Below, one piece after another: positions 44,224 through 56,042 of a stretch of DNA of 64,000 bases; position 1 is the first letter of the stretch, and every line of letters begins with the position of its first letter. Under the pieces are notes generated by a model. The model did not search any database and had not been told where the DNA came from. It saw only the letters and a list, made by a program, of their open reading frames with translations. The stretch comes from Bradyrhizobium vignae (GTDB lineage Bacteria > Pseudomonadota > Alphaproteobacteria > Rhizobiales > Xanthobacteraceae). A program made the translations under genes and the position numbers. The stretch spans positions 218,380-282,379 of the forward strand of contig NZ_RDQF01000002.1 in the NCBI RefSeq assembly GCF_004114425.1, in the 5' to 3' direction.

Positions 44224-44745
44224 CTACGCCGCGTTGCTGCCTTCCTGCCGGGTCGCCTCGAACAGGAACCAGGTGCGGCGCTCGGTCTCGTCGATGAAGA
44301 CCTCGAGGATGCTGGCGCTGGCGACGTCGCCGGCCTCGTCGCAGACTTCGTGCGCCTTGCGCATCGCGGCTGCGACGTGCTTGTTGTCCTGCATCAGCTC
44401 GCGCAGCATCTCCCGCGGCGGGACATAGTCCTCGTTGTTGTCCTTGATGGTCTGGAGCTTTGCGACCTGGCCGATCGACTTCAGCGTGGTGCCGCCGACC
44501 TTGCGGACGCGCTCGGCAAGCTGGTCGGTGGTGGCGAAGATCTGGTCGGACTGCTCGTCGAGCAGCAAATGATAGTCGCGGAAATGCCGGCCGCTGATGT
44601 GCCAGTGGAAATTCTTGGTCTTGAGATAAAGCGCGAACGCGTCGGCCAGAAGCACGTTGAGCGCTTCCGAGACCTTCTTGACTCCTTCGGACGACAGATC
44701 GGTAGGGGTGTCGAGATCGGGCGAGACCTTGTTCGTTTTGCTCAC
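44224..44745 (-). CDS. dps: Dps-type DNA-protection ferritin
   Basis: About 173 residues from a GTG at 44745 with AGGAAGG upstream; the open frame extends further but only as antisense to a methyltransferase. The Dps ferroxidase site is visible: His in KTKNFHWHISG, Asp/Glu in HLLLDEQSDQI. It forms dodecamers that oxidise iron with hydrogen peroxide and shield DNA in starvation. It is divergent from the methyltransferase gene. Confidence 0.92.
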   Translation of the reverse strand: MSKTNKVSPDLDTPTDLSSEGVKKVSEALNVLLADAFALYLKTKNFHWHISGRHFRDYHLLLDEQSDQIFATTDQLAERVRKVGGTTLKSIGQVAKLQTIKDNNEDYVPPREMLRELMQDNKHVAAAMRKAHEVCDEAGDVASASILEVFIDETERRTWFLFEATRQEGSNAA

Positions 44746-44859
44746 GGGAGACCTTCCTGTTAGGACGCGGACATTGACGGCGCGCCGTCGCACCCCTAAC
44801 GCAAGGCAGGCAGCGTCGGTTCCTGAGCAGGAACCATTTGGCCGGGACGTTCGAATACC

Positions 44860-45561
44860 ATGGACGATTGGATCGATTATTACGACTCGACGCACACGAT
44901 CTATGTCAGCAAGCTGCATCGCGATTTGCACTTCCAGATCATTGCGCGAGACATCATCGGCTACATCCCCTCGCCCGAGGCGACGGTGCTGGACTATGCC
45001 TGCGGCGAGGCGCTGTCGGCGAACCAGGTGGCTGCCGCCTGCGCCAAGCTGATCCTCGCCGAGCCCGCGCCCGGCGTGCGCGGCCGGCTGATCGCGCGGT
45101 TCGCCCCGAACACCAAGATCCGCGTCCGCTCGCTCGATGACGTCCGCAAGATGCAGGACAAGTCGATCGACCTCGTCGTGATGAACTCGGTCGCGCAATA
45201 CATGACGCCGGAGGAGCTCGATGCCGCCCTCCTCAACATCCGCCGTATCCTGAAGCCGTCCGGCAAGCTGGTGCTTGGCGATATCCTCCAGCCCAATGTC
45301 GGCATGGTCAGGGACGTGATGGCGCTGCTCGGCTTCGGTCTGCGTCACGGCTTCCTCAAGGACGCGCTGCTCGGGCTGATCAGCACCGCACTGTCTGATT
45401 ACCGTCATCTGCGCACGCGCATCGGGCTGCAGCGCTACAGCGAGGACGAGATCACCGCCAAGCTGAAGGCGGCGGGCTTCGCGGTCCAGCGCGCCCACAG
45501 CAACATCGGCCATAACCGCTGGCGCATGACCTTCATCGCGCGACCGCCTTTGATTCGTTAA
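44860..45561 (+). CDS. Class I SAM-dependent methyltransferase
   Basis: A 233-residue enzyme: motif I VLDYACGEALSANQVA (a variant of D-x-G-x-G), motif IV region SIDLVVMNSVAQYM, and RRILKPSGKLVLGDIL. The last part resembles UbiE/Coq5-type small-molecule methyltransferases. The substrate is unknown. It is divergent from dps and followed by a tRNA-like element 54 bases after its stop. Confidence 0.85.
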   Translation: MDDWIDYYDSTHTIYVSKLHRDLHFQIIARDIIGYIPSPEATVLDYACGEALSANQVAAACAKLILAEPAPGVRGRLIARFAPNTKIRVRSLDDVRKMQDKSIDLVVMNSVAQYMTPEELDAALLNIRRILKPSGKLVLGDILQPNVGMVRDVMALLGFGLRHGFLKDALLGLISTALSDYRHLRTRIGLQRYSEDEITAKLKAAGFAVQRAHSNIGHNRWRMTFIARPPLIR

Positions 45562-45615
45562 GCATAACGATCGGCCGAGGTGGCCTCTCGCATTCCGATC
45601 GGTCATTATCGCCGC

Positions 45616-45691
45616 GGCCCGGTGGCGGAAGCGTCTACGCGGGAGCGGTGCATCGCTCTTCATCCTGGTTCAAATCCAGGCCGGGTCTCCA
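45616..45691 (+). tRNA. tRNA-like element with six-base anticodon loop
   Basis: Seventy-six bases fold as a cloverleaf: acceptor GGCCCGG/CCGGGTC (one G-T pair), D stem GCG/CGC, anticodon stem GAGCG/CGCTC, T arm CCTGG-TTCAAAT-CCAGG, discriminator T and encoded CCA. Two features are abnormal: the anticodon loop is six bases (GTGCAT) and the D loop lacks the GG pair. It may be a tRNA pseudogene, an attachment-site relic or a specialised tRNA-like RNA; the amino acid cannot be assigned. Confidence 0.65.
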
Positions 45692-45824
45692 CGCTTGCGG
45701 GGTTACGCGTGGCGCAGCCACGCAGGGGCGAAGCGTGTCCGCCGTAGCTGGAGCGGAGCAAAAGCGAAGACGGACTGCCGGCTAAACGCACGCCGGGCAA
45801 ATCAGCACCCCACGAGCAACCGTC

Positions 45825-46202
45825 TCATTTTCGGTCACCCTCGACCAATTCGCAGCCGGACACGAGCGGAAGCCGGTCCGCATCCCTGGCCGCCGAACTG
45901 AGCACGGCATCGAGCAGGCCTGGGAAGCGCGCCTCCAGATCCTCACGTCGCAGCCGCATGAATCGATTGGTGCCCGCCACGCGCGTCTGCATCAATCCGC
46001 ATTCGCGCAGCTTGGCGAAGTGGTAGGCGAGGTTCGACTTGCCACCAAGCCCGCTGAAATCGCCGCAACAGAGTTCGCTGCTGACACGTTCTTGCTGGGC
46101 AAGCTGGTAGACGATGGCGAGCCGGATCGGATCGCTCAAGCAATCCAGCACCATCGGCAGCTCGATCTGCTCGCGGGTCGGATGAAGTGGCGTGCGGCTC
46201 AT
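45825..46202 (-). CDS. ArsR-family repressor divergent from MFS exporter
   Basis: About 125 residues from the ATG at 46202. Winged helix: MVLDCLSDPIRLAIVYQLAQ, NLAYHFAKLRECGLMQTRVA. A Cys pair in SELCCGDFSG could bind metal or an electrophile. The intergenic region to the MFS gene carries two perfect GTTCAA-N6-TTGAAC palindromes, the likely operators, so it probably represses itself and the exporter until an inducer binds. Confidence 0.88.
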   Translation of the reverse strand: MSRTPLHPTREQIELPMVLDCLSDPIRLAIVYQLAQQERVSSELCCGDFSGLGGKSNLAYHFAKLRECGLMQTRVAGTNRFMRLRREDLEARFPGLLDAVLSSAARDADRLPLVSGCELVEGDRK

Positions 46203-46230
46203 GCCCGGATCATAATGAAGCGGCGACAAT

Positions 46231-46248
46231 GTTCAATAGTTCTTGAAC
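46231..46248. promoter_or_regulatory. ArsR operator 1
   Basis: Perfect inverted repeat GTTCAA-TAGTTC-TTGAAC, 28 bases upstream of the arsR-type start. It is identical in arms and spacing to the copy at 46280. Confidence 0.75.
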
Positions 46249-46279
46249 CAATTGACTCTCGGAACCATAACATCCAATA

Positions 46280-46297
46280 GTTCAATAAACCTTGAAC
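46280..46297. promoter_or_regulatory. ArsR operator 2
   Basis: Perfect inverted repeat GTTCAA-TAAACC-TTGAAC, 49 bases from operator 1 and ending just before an ATG at 46298. Occupancy would block transcription or ribosome entry of the MFS gene. Confidence 0.75.
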
Positions 46298-46312
46298 ATG
46301 GGGATTTCTCCA

Positions 46313-47482
46313 ATGAGCGTGTTCTGGCTGGCCCTGGCGGCCTTTGCGATCGGCACTGAAGGGTTTGTCATTGCAGGACTTTTGCCGGCAATCGCCACCG
46401 ACCTTTCGATTTCGGTCTCGGCCGCGGGCCAATTGGTCACCGCCTACGCCCTCACCTATGCGGTGGGCTCGCCCATCCTCGCCGTGGCGCTGAACAATAT
46501 CGACCGCCGCACCGTCCTGGCCCTCGCACTGACGACCTTCATCGCCGGCAACCTCGCGGCGATGGTGGCATCCAACTACGCCCTGCTGCTGGCCTCGCGG
46601 ATGCTGATGGCGCTGGGCTCGGGGCTGTGCATGCCCACGGCGCTTGCGGTGTCCGTGGCGGTTGCCGCGCCCGAACGGCGTGGCCGCGCGGTGGCGCTCG
46701 TCACCGCGGGGCTCACGGTTGCGACCGTGGTCGGCGTGCCCTTCGGCAATCTCGTCGGCAGCCTGCTCGGCTGGCGCGCGACCTTTGCCATGGTCGCCCT
46801 GATCGGCGCGGTCGCGCTCGCCGGCCTGTTGCTCGGCCTGCCTAAAGGCCTGCCGCGCAATACGGCCTCGCTCAGCGAACGGTTGGCGGTGGCGCGCCAC
46901 GGTCACGTTGTGGTTGCGCTGCTGATCACGACATTGTGGGCGCTGGGCGGCTTCACAGTGTTCACCTATTTCGCGGTCCCGCTGCGCGGCCTCGGCTTCG
47001 GCGCCTCGCAAATCAGCTTGGCGCTGCTGGTGTTTGGCGGCGCGGCGGCAATCGGGAACATGCTTGGCGGCGTCCTGGCCGACCGGCTCGGCACGCTCGT
47101 GACCGCGGGCCTCGGGCTCGCCGGCATGGCGGGCGCCCTGATCCTGCATTCGCTGGTCCTGAAGCTGATGCCCGCACAGGCGCATTACGCGGTGCTCGGG
47201 GCGATCTTCCTCTGGGGGCTCTCGGGCTGGGCGTTCTATCCCGCCCAGCTCGCCAGCATCATCCGGATCGAGCCGCAGGCTTCGACGATCGCGCTCTCGC
47301 TCAACGCCTCATCCATGTATCTCGGCTTCGCCATCGGCGGAGCGCTGGGCGGCGCTGTGCTGGCCACCCTGTCGCCGACAGACCTCGGCTGGATCGGCGG
47401 ATCGAGCGTTGCGGCCTCGCTTCTGGTGCACCTTGCCCGTGGCTGGCAGGCGCGGCCAAAACCGGTCAAAATTGCCGGTTGA
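46313..47482 (+). CDS. MFS drug/metabolite exporter (DHA1, AraJ-like)
   Basis: About 389 residues with 12 hydrophobic helices. MFS marks are [20 protein letters not shown] near the start, [20 protein letters not shown] (motif A), and [10 protein letters not shown] in the second half. The AraJ/YdhP type exports drugs or sugars. ATG 46298 lies flush against operator 2 without ribosome site; ATG 46313, preceded by GGGGA, is preferred. Regulated by the divergent ArsR. Two hairpins follow before carB. Confidence 0.88.
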   Translation: MSVFWLALAAFAIGTEGFVIAGLLPAIATDLSISVSAAGQLVTAYALTYAVGSPILAVALNNIDRRTVLALALTTFIAGNLAAMVASNYALLLASRMLMALGSGLCMPTALAVSVAVAAPERRGRAVALVTAGLTVATVVGVPFGNLVGSLLGWRATFAMVALIGAVALAGLLLGLPKGLPRNTASLSERLAVARHGHVVVALLITTLWALGGFTVFTYFAVPLRGLGFGASQISLALLVFGGAAAIGNMLGGVLADRLGTLVTAGLGLAGMAGALILHSLVLKLMPAQAHYAVLGAIFLWGLSGWAFYPAQLASIIRIEPQASTIALSLNASSMYLGFAIGGALGGAVLATLSPTDLGWIGGSSVAASLLVHLARGWQARPKPVKIAG

Positions 47483-47489
47483 TGGGCGT

Positions 47490-47515
47490 TTTTCGGGGTT
47501 TCGCCGCCCCGAAAA
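47490..47515. terminator. Hairpin after MFS gene
   Basis: TTTTCGGGG and CCCCGAAAA pair perfectly around an eight-base loop, eight bases past the MFS stop. No T-run follows on the plus strand. Confidence 0.5.
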
Positions 47516-47567
47516 CTGGTCTAAGACCCACCCGCGCGCGAGGGAGACCACCGCGCTCTCGGCCAAA

Positions 47568-47597
47568 GGGACGCGCAGCAGGCGCGCCCTTTTTTTG
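47568..47597 (+). terminator. Terminator or attenuator just upstream of carB
   Basis: GGG-A-CGCGC and GCGCG-CCC form an eight-base-pair stem (one bulged A) with loop AGCAG, followed by eight T. It ends 29 bases before the carB ATG, so transcripts from any promoter upstream must pass it. Confidence 0.75.
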
Positions 47598-47625
47598 TGC
47601 CCAAATTCCACTTCGGCGAGAGTTG

Positions 47626-51090
<3,465 letters not shown>

Positions 51091-51139
51091 TCGCGAGCGG
51101 CGGCGAACCCGCCGCTAAGTGATTGGCAATGAAGCTACA

Positions 51140-51164
51140 ATGGCCGGAGGAACCGTCCGGCCAT
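51140..51164 (+). terminator. carB terminator candidate
   Basis: ATGGCCGG and CCGGCCAT pair perfectly around a nine-base loop, followed by GTGGTTGTTCTGTT. A second hairpin AGCGGCGG/CCGCCGCT lies at 51096-51117. Confidence 0.6.
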
Positions 51165-51299
51165 GTGGTTGTTCTGTTCCGGCGCCAGACCACATGAGAG
51201 ATCCCGGCGGGCGCGTGTTCAGCCCCGGGAATACCGACGAATCAAGGTTGCCGCGCCCCGCATCTTTCCGGGGCGCGCAGCTGAAGGACGAGAGAAGAG

Positions 51300-51773
51300 A
51301 TGGAAAAGGTTCCGATGACCCAGGCCGGCTTTGTCGCGCTCGGGGAAGAATTGAAGCACCGCCAGTCCGTGGACCGTCCGCGGATCATCGAGCACATCGC
51401 CGAGGCGCGCTCGCACGGAGACCTGTCGGAGAACGCGGAGTATCATGCCGCGAAGGAAGAGCAGTCCCACAATGAGGGCCGCATCGCCGAGCTCGAGGAC
51501 AAGCTTGCGCGCGCCGACATCATCGACATCTCGAAACTGTCCGGCGACACCATCAAGTTCGGCGCCACCGTGACGCTGGTCGATGAGGACACCGAGAAGA
51601 AGACGGTGTGGCAGATCGTCGGCGAGGTCGAGGCCGACGCCAAGAAGGGCCGCATCTCCATCACCTCGCCGCTCGCGCGCGCACTGATCGGCAAGAAGAA
51701 GGGCGCTTCCGTCGAGGTCAATACGCCCGGCGGCGCCAAGGCCTACGAGATCACCAAGGTGGAGTGGCGGTAA
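51300..51773 (+). CDS. greA: Transcription elongation factor GreA
   Basis: A 157-residue full-length GreA. The N-terminal coiled coil includes the tip region with the acidic pair ([20 protein letters not shown]), and the C-terminal FKBP-like domain has [19 protein letters not shown] and [20 protein letters not shown]. It rescues backtracked RNA polymerase by stimulating transcript cleavage. It has an own leader of about 200 bases and a strong terminator; carB is upstream on the same strand. Confidence 0.97.
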   Translation: MEKVPMTQAGFVALGEELKHRQSVDRPRIIEHIAEARSHGDLSENAEYHAAKEEQSHNEGRIAELEDKLARADIIDISKLSGDTIKFGATVTLVDEDTEKKTVWQIVGEVEADAKKGRISITSPLARALIGKKKGASVEVNTPGGAKAYEITKVEWR

Positions 51774-51804
51774 GCATTTGCCGCCACCGTGTAATGATGT
51801 TTCG

Positions 51805-51834
51805 AAAAGGCCGCGCGTGGCGCGGCCTTTTTGT
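51805..51834 (+). terminator. greA terminator
   Basis: AAAAGGCCGCGC and GCGCGGCCTTTT pair perfectly around a three-base loop and TTGTTTTT follows, 32 bases after the greA stop. Confidence 0.93.
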
Positions 51835-51887
51835 TTTTGCGTGTTGTTGGCATGGGTGAACGCTGGCTCTCGCCATCCGACATTGTG

Positions 51888-51961
51888 CGGGCGCAGCGAA
51901 GCAAATCCAGACTGCCGCTGCGGAAAGACTCTGGATTGTTTCGCTGCGCTCGCACTGTCGA
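51888..51961. repeat. Palindromic intergenic repeat (family A, decayed)
   Basis: GCGGGCGCAGCGAAGCAAAT plus CCAGA and the inverted arm TCTGGATTGTTTCGCTGCGC plus TCGCA. It matches the copy at 27859 with several changes. Confidence 0.7.
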
Positions 51962-51991
51962 TGTGGAAGCAGCGGACCCAACTCCATCACC

Positions 51992-52037
51992 GTCACTCTG
52001 AGGTGCCCGCCTCTTCGGCGAGCCTCATCAGGATGAC
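51992..52037. repeat. Palindromic intergenic repeat (family B)
   Basis: GTCACTCTGAGGTGCCCGCC, CTCTTCGGCGAGCC and CATCAGGATGACGG. Related to 32630-32720. Confidence 0.65.
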
Positions 52038-52049
52038 GGAATGAGCGAT

Positions 52050-52529
52050 CTACCTCCGCCCCTTCACCTCCAGCGGCACCGCCGCCTCGTATTTCGAATT
52101 GTGCAGTACCAGCGAGGTGCGCACGTTGCGCACATGGGGCGCTGCAGTGAGGTGGGTGACGAAATCCTGGAAGGTCGCCATGTCGGGGGCGACGCATTTC
52201 AGGATGAAATCGACCTCGCCCGACAGCATCCAGCATTCCCGCACCAGGGGCTCGGCGCGGACGAACTCCTCGAAGGCGCGCAAATCGGCCTCGGCCTGGC
52301 TGGACAGGTGCACGGCCGCGAACACGGTGACGTCGAAGCCGAGCTTGCGGGCATCCAAAAGGCCCCGATAGCCGTGGATGTAGCCCTCCTCCTCCAGCGC
52401 GCGGACGCGGCGCAGGCAGGGGGGCGGCGAGATGCCGACGCGCTTGGCCAGCTCGACATTCGTGATTCGACCGTCGGCCTGAATCTCGGCGAGAATTTTC
52501 AGGTCGATCTCGTCTAGGTTCCGCGACAC
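52050..52529 (-). CDS. Lrp/AsnC family regulator
   Basis: A 159-residue protein: N-terminal HTH (DEIDLKILAEIQADGRITNV, ELAKRVGISPPPCLRRVRAL) and a RAM ligand-binding domain (ECWMLSGEVDFILKCVAPDM, NVRTSLVLHNSKYEAAVPLE). Such regulators respond to amino acids, often controlling their uptake or breakdown. It is divergent from trxB across 265 bases. The effector is unknown; close relatives in this genus are simply called Lrp. Confidence 0.93.
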   Translation of the reverse strand: MSRNLDEIDLKILAEIQADGRITNVELAKRVGISPPPCLRRVRALEEEGYIHGYRGLLDARKLGFDVTVFAAVHLSSQAEADLRAFEEFVRAEPLVRECWMLSGEVDFILKCVAPDMATFQDFVTHLTAAPHVRNVRTSLVLHNSKYEAAVPLEVKGRR

Positions 52530-52794
52530 GTGATTGGAACTCCTGCCCCTTACGGGGTATTGGGTGATTTGTCGAAATCCTCATAGCCCAGTCCGCACCA
52601 TCGGCGCAATTTTATTGCGCGCGCGGCGCGATCGGCTTTTGTTCCCTGTTGGAAAAATCCGCCGTGAGGGAATGCAATTCTTGCATGGCTCATCAGAAAG
52701 CTTAGATTGGCTCTGATATTTCAGCGCCTCCGCGAGGCCTCCCGGCACGTTCCGCGCCCGCGCTGCAAATCCCCCGTGAAAGGCGTCCATCGAA

Positions 52795-53760
52795 ATGTCC
52801 GCTCCTGTTCATGCAAAGGTCGTCATTATTGGCTCTGGCCCCGCCGGCTACACCGCCGCGATCTACGCCGCGCGCGCGATGCTCGAGCCGATCCTGATCC
52901 AGGGCATCCAGCCCGGCGGCCAGCTCACCATCACCACGGACGTCGAGAACTATCCGGGCTTCGCCGACGTGATCCAGGGCCCCTGGCTGATGGAGCAGAT
53001 GGAGAAGCAGGCGGTCCATGTCGGCACCAAGATCGTCACCGACCTGGTCACCAAGCTGGAGACTGCGCAACGGCCGTTCCGTCTCACCTGCGACAGCGGC
53101 GACGTCTATCTCGCCGACACCGTGATCCTCGCCACGGGAGCGCAAGCACGCTGGCTTGGGCTGCCCTCCGAAGCGAAGTTCCAGGGCGGCGGCGTGTCGG
53201 CCTGCGCCACCTGCGACGGCTTCTTCTACCGTGGCAAGGAAGTCATCGTGGTCGGCGGCGGCAACACCGCGGTCGAGGAAGCCCTGTACCTCACCAACCA
53301 TGCTTCGCAGGTCACCATCGTGCATCGTCGCGATCACTTCCGTGCCGAGCGCATCCTGCAGGAACGCCTGTTCAAGCATCCGAAGATCAAGGTGATCTGG
53401 GACTCCGCCGTCGACGAGATCTGCGGCACCGAGAACCCCAACAAAGTCACCCATGTCCGGCTCAAGAACGTCAGGACCGGCGCGCTCACGAACGTGAAGG
53501 CCGACGGCATCTTCATCGCCATCGGCCACGCACCGGCAACCGAGCTCGTCAAGGGCCAGGTCAAGCTCAAACCGTCGGGCTATGTCGAGGTCGCCCCGAA
53601 CTCGACCGCCACGTCGGTGCCCGGCTTGTTTGCCGCCGGCGACGTCGCCGACGAGACCTATCGCCAGGCCGTGACGGCCGCCGGCCTCGGCTGCATGGCC
53701 GCACTCGAAGCCGAACGTTTCTTGGCCCTTCGCGCCAGCGAGCGCGCGGCAGCGGAATGA
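52795..53760 (+). CDS. trxB: Thioredoxin-disulfide reductase
   Basis: A 321-residue low-molecular-weight flavoprotein. FAD site VVIIGSGPAGYTAAIYAARA; redox pair Cys137/Cys140 in SACATCDGFFYRGK; NADPH site VIVVGGGNTAVEEALYL; and the second FAD motif VPGLFAAGDVADETYRQAVT. It reduces thioredoxin with NADPH. The stop overlaps the start of a LysR gene (ATGA), so the two are cotranslated, an order recalled as conserved in bradyrhizobia. Confidence 0.97.
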   Translation: MSAPVHAKVVIIGSGPAGYTAAIYAARAMLEPILIQGIQPGGQLTITTDVENYPGFADVIQGPWLMEQMEKQAVHVGTKIVTDLVTKLETAQRPFRLTCDSGDVYLADTVILATGAQARWLGLPSEAKFQGGGVSACATCDGFFYRGKEVIVVGGGNTAVEEALYLTNHASQVTIVHRRDHFRAERILQERLFKHPKIKVIWDSAVDEICGTENPNKVTHVRLKNVRTGALTNVKADGIFIAIGHAPATELVKGQVKLKPSGYVEVAPNSTATSVPGLFAAGDVADETYRQAVTAAGLGCMAALEAERFLALRASERAAAE

Positions 53761-54689
53761 AGATCATGCCTCGAACACGCGACGGATTCACGGATATGGA
53801 CTGGGACAAGCTGAAGGTGTTTCACGCGGCGGCGGAAGCGGGCAGCTTCACGCATGCTGGCGAGCAGCTCGGCCTGTCGCAATCGGCGGTCTCCCGCCAG
53901 GTCTCGGCGCTGGAGCAGGAGCTTTCGGTCTCGCTGTTTCACCGCCACGCCCGCGGCCTGATCCTCACCGAACAGGGCGACCTCTTGTTCCGCACCGCGC
54001 ACGACGTGTTCATGCAGCTGCAGGCGGCGCGCGCCAAGCTGACCGACAGCCGCGAGCGGCCGAGCGGCGACCTCAAGATCACCACCACGCCCGGCGTCGG
54101 CATCAACTGGCTGATCCCGCGGCTCGGCGAGTTCACCGCGCTCTATCCGGAGATCCGGATCTCGTTGATCGTCACCGACGAGGAGCTCGATCTATCGATG
54201 CGCGAGGCCGACGTCGCGATCCGCACCCGCAAGCCGACGCAGCCCGATCTCATCCAGCGCAAGCTGTTCGCAATGGGCTTTCACGCCTATTGCTCGCCGG
54301 AATACATCAAGCGCTTCGGCACGCCACGCACGCTGGAGGAGCTCGACTCCCACCGCATCATCACGCTTGCCGACGGCAACTTCGCGCCGCATCTGCAGAA
54401 CCGCAACTGGCTGATCGAAGCCGGTCGCAACGGGTCGGGTCCGCGCGAAGCCTATTTCAAGGTCAACAACATCCTCGGACTCGTGCGCGCCTGCCAGCAG
54501 GGACTCGGCATCGCCGCCCTGCCCGACTACCTCGTCGAGGAGCAGAGCAAGCTCGTGCAGCTATTCGGCGAGTCGGATTCGATCCAGCTCGACACTTACT
54601 TCGTCTATCCCGAGGAGTTGAAGACGGTCGCGCGCGTGCAGGTGTTCCGCGACTTCGTGGTGAGCAAGGCACAGCGCTGGCCGTCCTGA
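53757..54689 (+). CDS. LysR-type regulator coupled to trxB
   Basis: About 310 residues. The N-terminal winged helix is DWDKLKVFHAAAEAGSFTHA followed by LGLSQSAVSRQVSALEQEL; the effector domain runs from about 105 (GDLKITTTPGVGINWLIPRL) to the end. The ATG at 53757 overlaps the trxB stop; a Met at 53766 is possible. Unlike most LysR genes it is in the same orientation as its neighbour, so it is expressed with trxB rather than divergently. It may sense redox state; that is speculation. Confidence 0.9.
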   Translation: MKIMPRTRDGFTDMDWDKLKVFHAAAEAGSFTHAGEQLGLSQSAVSRQVSALEQELSVSLFHRHARGLILTEQGDLLFRTAHDVFMQLQAARAKLTDSRERPSGDLKITTTPGVGINWLIPRLGEFTALYPEIRISLIVTDEELDLSMREADVAIRTRKPTQPDLIQRKLFAMGFHAYCSPEYIKRFGTPRTLEELDSHRIITLADGNFAPHLQNRNWLIEAGRNGSGPREAYFKVNNILGLVRACQQGLGIAALPDYLVEEQSKLVQLFGESDSIQLDTYFVYPEELKTVARVQVFRDFVVSKAQRWPS

Positions 54690-54756
54690 TTTCCGCATGA
54701 CTGACATGCGGCCTCGGCTGTTGCTGCATGGCGCTTGGCAAGCCCATAATGTTTGC

Positions 54757-54890
54757 ACGCTGAGCCTTCGCGTTGCGCATTTGTCCCCCTCCTCCAGTGG
54801 CGCGGGAGTTCAGTAATCCCTCTTGGAAGGTGATTGTGTCGGCCTCACGTGGCCAATACCTAAGCCGGGCCCTCGGGTCCGGCTTTTTTT
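54757..54890 (+). ncRNA. Candidate small RNA 1 (anti-Shine-Dalgarno-like)
   Basis: Downstream of LysR, TTGCTG (54721-54726) and CATAAT (54745-54750) at 18-base spacing give a promoter candidate. About 135 bases later a terminator (54862-54890) follows: AAGCCGG/CCGGCTT plus seven T. Between them no reading frame is convincing, but CCCCCTCCTCC (54785-54795) and AATCCCTCTTGG are single-stranded-looking pyrimidine stretches complementary to ribosome-binding sites, as in trans-acting sRNAs. Not matched to a named family. Confidence 0.5.
54862..54890 (+). terminator. Terminator of candidate sRNA 1
   Basis: AAGCCGG (54862-54868) pairs with CCGGCTT (54879-54885), followed by a run of T to 54890. Confidence 0.85.
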
Positions 54891-54921
54891 CGTCAAAATG
54901 TGGCTTCGCGCTCCGCGTGTA

Positions 54922-54950
54922 TTGACAGTTCCAGGCATACCCCGCATCAT
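54922..54950 (+). promoter_or_regulatory. Promoter candidate with consensus -35
   Basis: TTGACA at 54922-54927 and CATCAT at 54945-54950, spacing 17. The -35 is perfect; the -10 is weak but acceptable for a housekeeping alphaproteobacterial promoter. Confidence 0.5.
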
Positions 54951-54956
54951 TTGCAA

Positions 54957-55089
54957 ATGATCACGAAGTCGTGCGCAGTCATCTCGAAAAAAGGCCCCCA
55001 TCCCGGGGCCTCGGATTTCTGCGCGCACTAGGCTGACGTCGTCATTGCGAACAAATCCCGAAAACCCCGCCGCCTGGACGGGGTTTTTT
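54957..55089 (+). ncRNA. Candidate small RNA 2
   Basis: It starts just after the promoter at 54922-54950 and ends at a terminator, AAACCCCG/CGGGGTTT plus TTT (55061-55089). It includes an internal hairpin AGGCCCC/GGGGCCT (54992-55011) whose minus-strand reading has its own T-run (54986-54991), so it may also end an antisense transcript. It sits 45 bases before the DHDPS-family ATG, so it could instead be that gene's leader with an attenuator. Confidence 0.45.
55061..55089 (+). terminator. Terminator before DHDPS-family gene
   Basis: AAACCCCG (55062-55069) pairs with CGGGGTTT (55079-55086) and T continues to 55089. Confidence 0.85.
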
Positions 55090-55133
55090 CATGTGCCTCC
55101 GTCTCAGGCTTTTTCCCGAGAAGGAGATGGAAC

Positions 55134-56042
55134 ATGACCGGACTACGAGATCATTTGCATGGGCTATGGCTGCCGCTGGTGACGCCGTTTCAGGGCGGCG
55201 CACTGGACGACAGGTCACTGCGGCGACTGACGCGGCATTACGGCGGACAGGCCGTTGACGGCTTCATCCTGGGGGCGACCTCCGGCGAAGGCATGACACT
55301 GCGCGGCGCCGAGTTCGAACGTCTCGTCGCCGTGGTGCGCGACGAGATGGCGGCCGGCGGCCGCAGCCTGCCGATCTGCCTCGGGCTCTCGGGCGCGGAC
55401 ACCTCGCGGCTGCAGGAGCGCCTCGACGAGACCGCGGACTGGCCGATCGATGGTTACCTGATCGCCAGCCCCTATTACGTGCGGCCGTCGCAGCGCGGGC
55501 TGCTGGCGCATTTCGAGGCGCTCGCCGACCACGCTGCATGGCCGATCGCGCTCTACAACATCCCCTATCGCTGCGCGGTCAACATCACCAACCAGACCAT
55601 GCTGCGGCTCGCCGAGCACAAGAACATCGTCGGCTTGAAGGATTGCGGCGCCAGCCGCGAGCAGTCGATCGCGCTGCTGCGCGACCGGCCGAAGGACTTT
55701 CGTGTGCTCACCGGCGAGGACGCCAACTATCTCGAGGCGCTCATTGACGGCGCCGACGGCGGCATCCTGCTGTCGGCCCATGTCGAGACCGCGATATTTG
55801 CAGCCGTGTATGCCGAGCTGAAGCGCGGCAACCACGATGCGGCGCAGGCGCGCTGGCACGAGGTCGCCGAGCTGACGCGGCTGTTGTTCACCGAGCCGAG
55901 CCCCGCGCCGGCGAAGTACTGGCTGTGGCGCAGCGGCCTGATCGACAGCCCCGAAGTGCGCCTGCCGATGGTGGAAGTGAGCAGCGAGCTCGCGGCGGCG
56001 ATCGATCGCGAAATCGAGCGACGGAGGAAAGTCGCGGCGTAG
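55134..56042 (+). CDS. DapA/DHDPS-family aldolase
   Basis: A 302-residue TIM-barrel class I aldolase. Schiff-base Lys169 in NIVGLKDCGASR, Tyr141 in ALYNIPYRCAVN and the pyruvate-binding GATSGEG at 48-54 (Thr-Ser in place of the usual GTTGE). It condenses pyruvate with an aldehyde; 4-hydroxy-tetrahydrodipicolinate synthase is the default call, and related aldolases such as KDG or N-acetylneuraminate types are alternatives. Good ribosome site (AAGGAGATGGAAC). Confidence 0.9.
   Translation: MTGLRDHLHGLWLPLVTPFQGGALDDRSLRRLTRHYGGQAVDGFILGATSGEGMTLRGAEFERLVAVVRDEMAAGGRSLPICLGLSGADTSRLQERLDETADWPIDGYLIASPYYVRPSQRGLLAHFEALADHAAWPIALYNIPYRCAVNITNQTMLRLAEHKNIVGLKDCGASREQSIALLRDRPKDFRVLTGEDANYLEALIDGADGGILLSAHVETAIFAAVYAELKRGNHDAAQARWHEVAELTRLLFTEPSPAPAKYWLWRSGLIDSPEVRLPMVEVSSELAAAIDREIERRRKVAA

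Noticed and set aside
44746..45663. Extension of the Dps frame to 479 residues
   Set aside because: The extra part is antisense to the methyltransferase gene; a GTG with ribosome site at 44745 fits the family length.
46936..47625. In-frame extension of carB into the MFS gene
   Set aside because: A terminator and the MFS gene occupy this stretch; the family start matches 47626.
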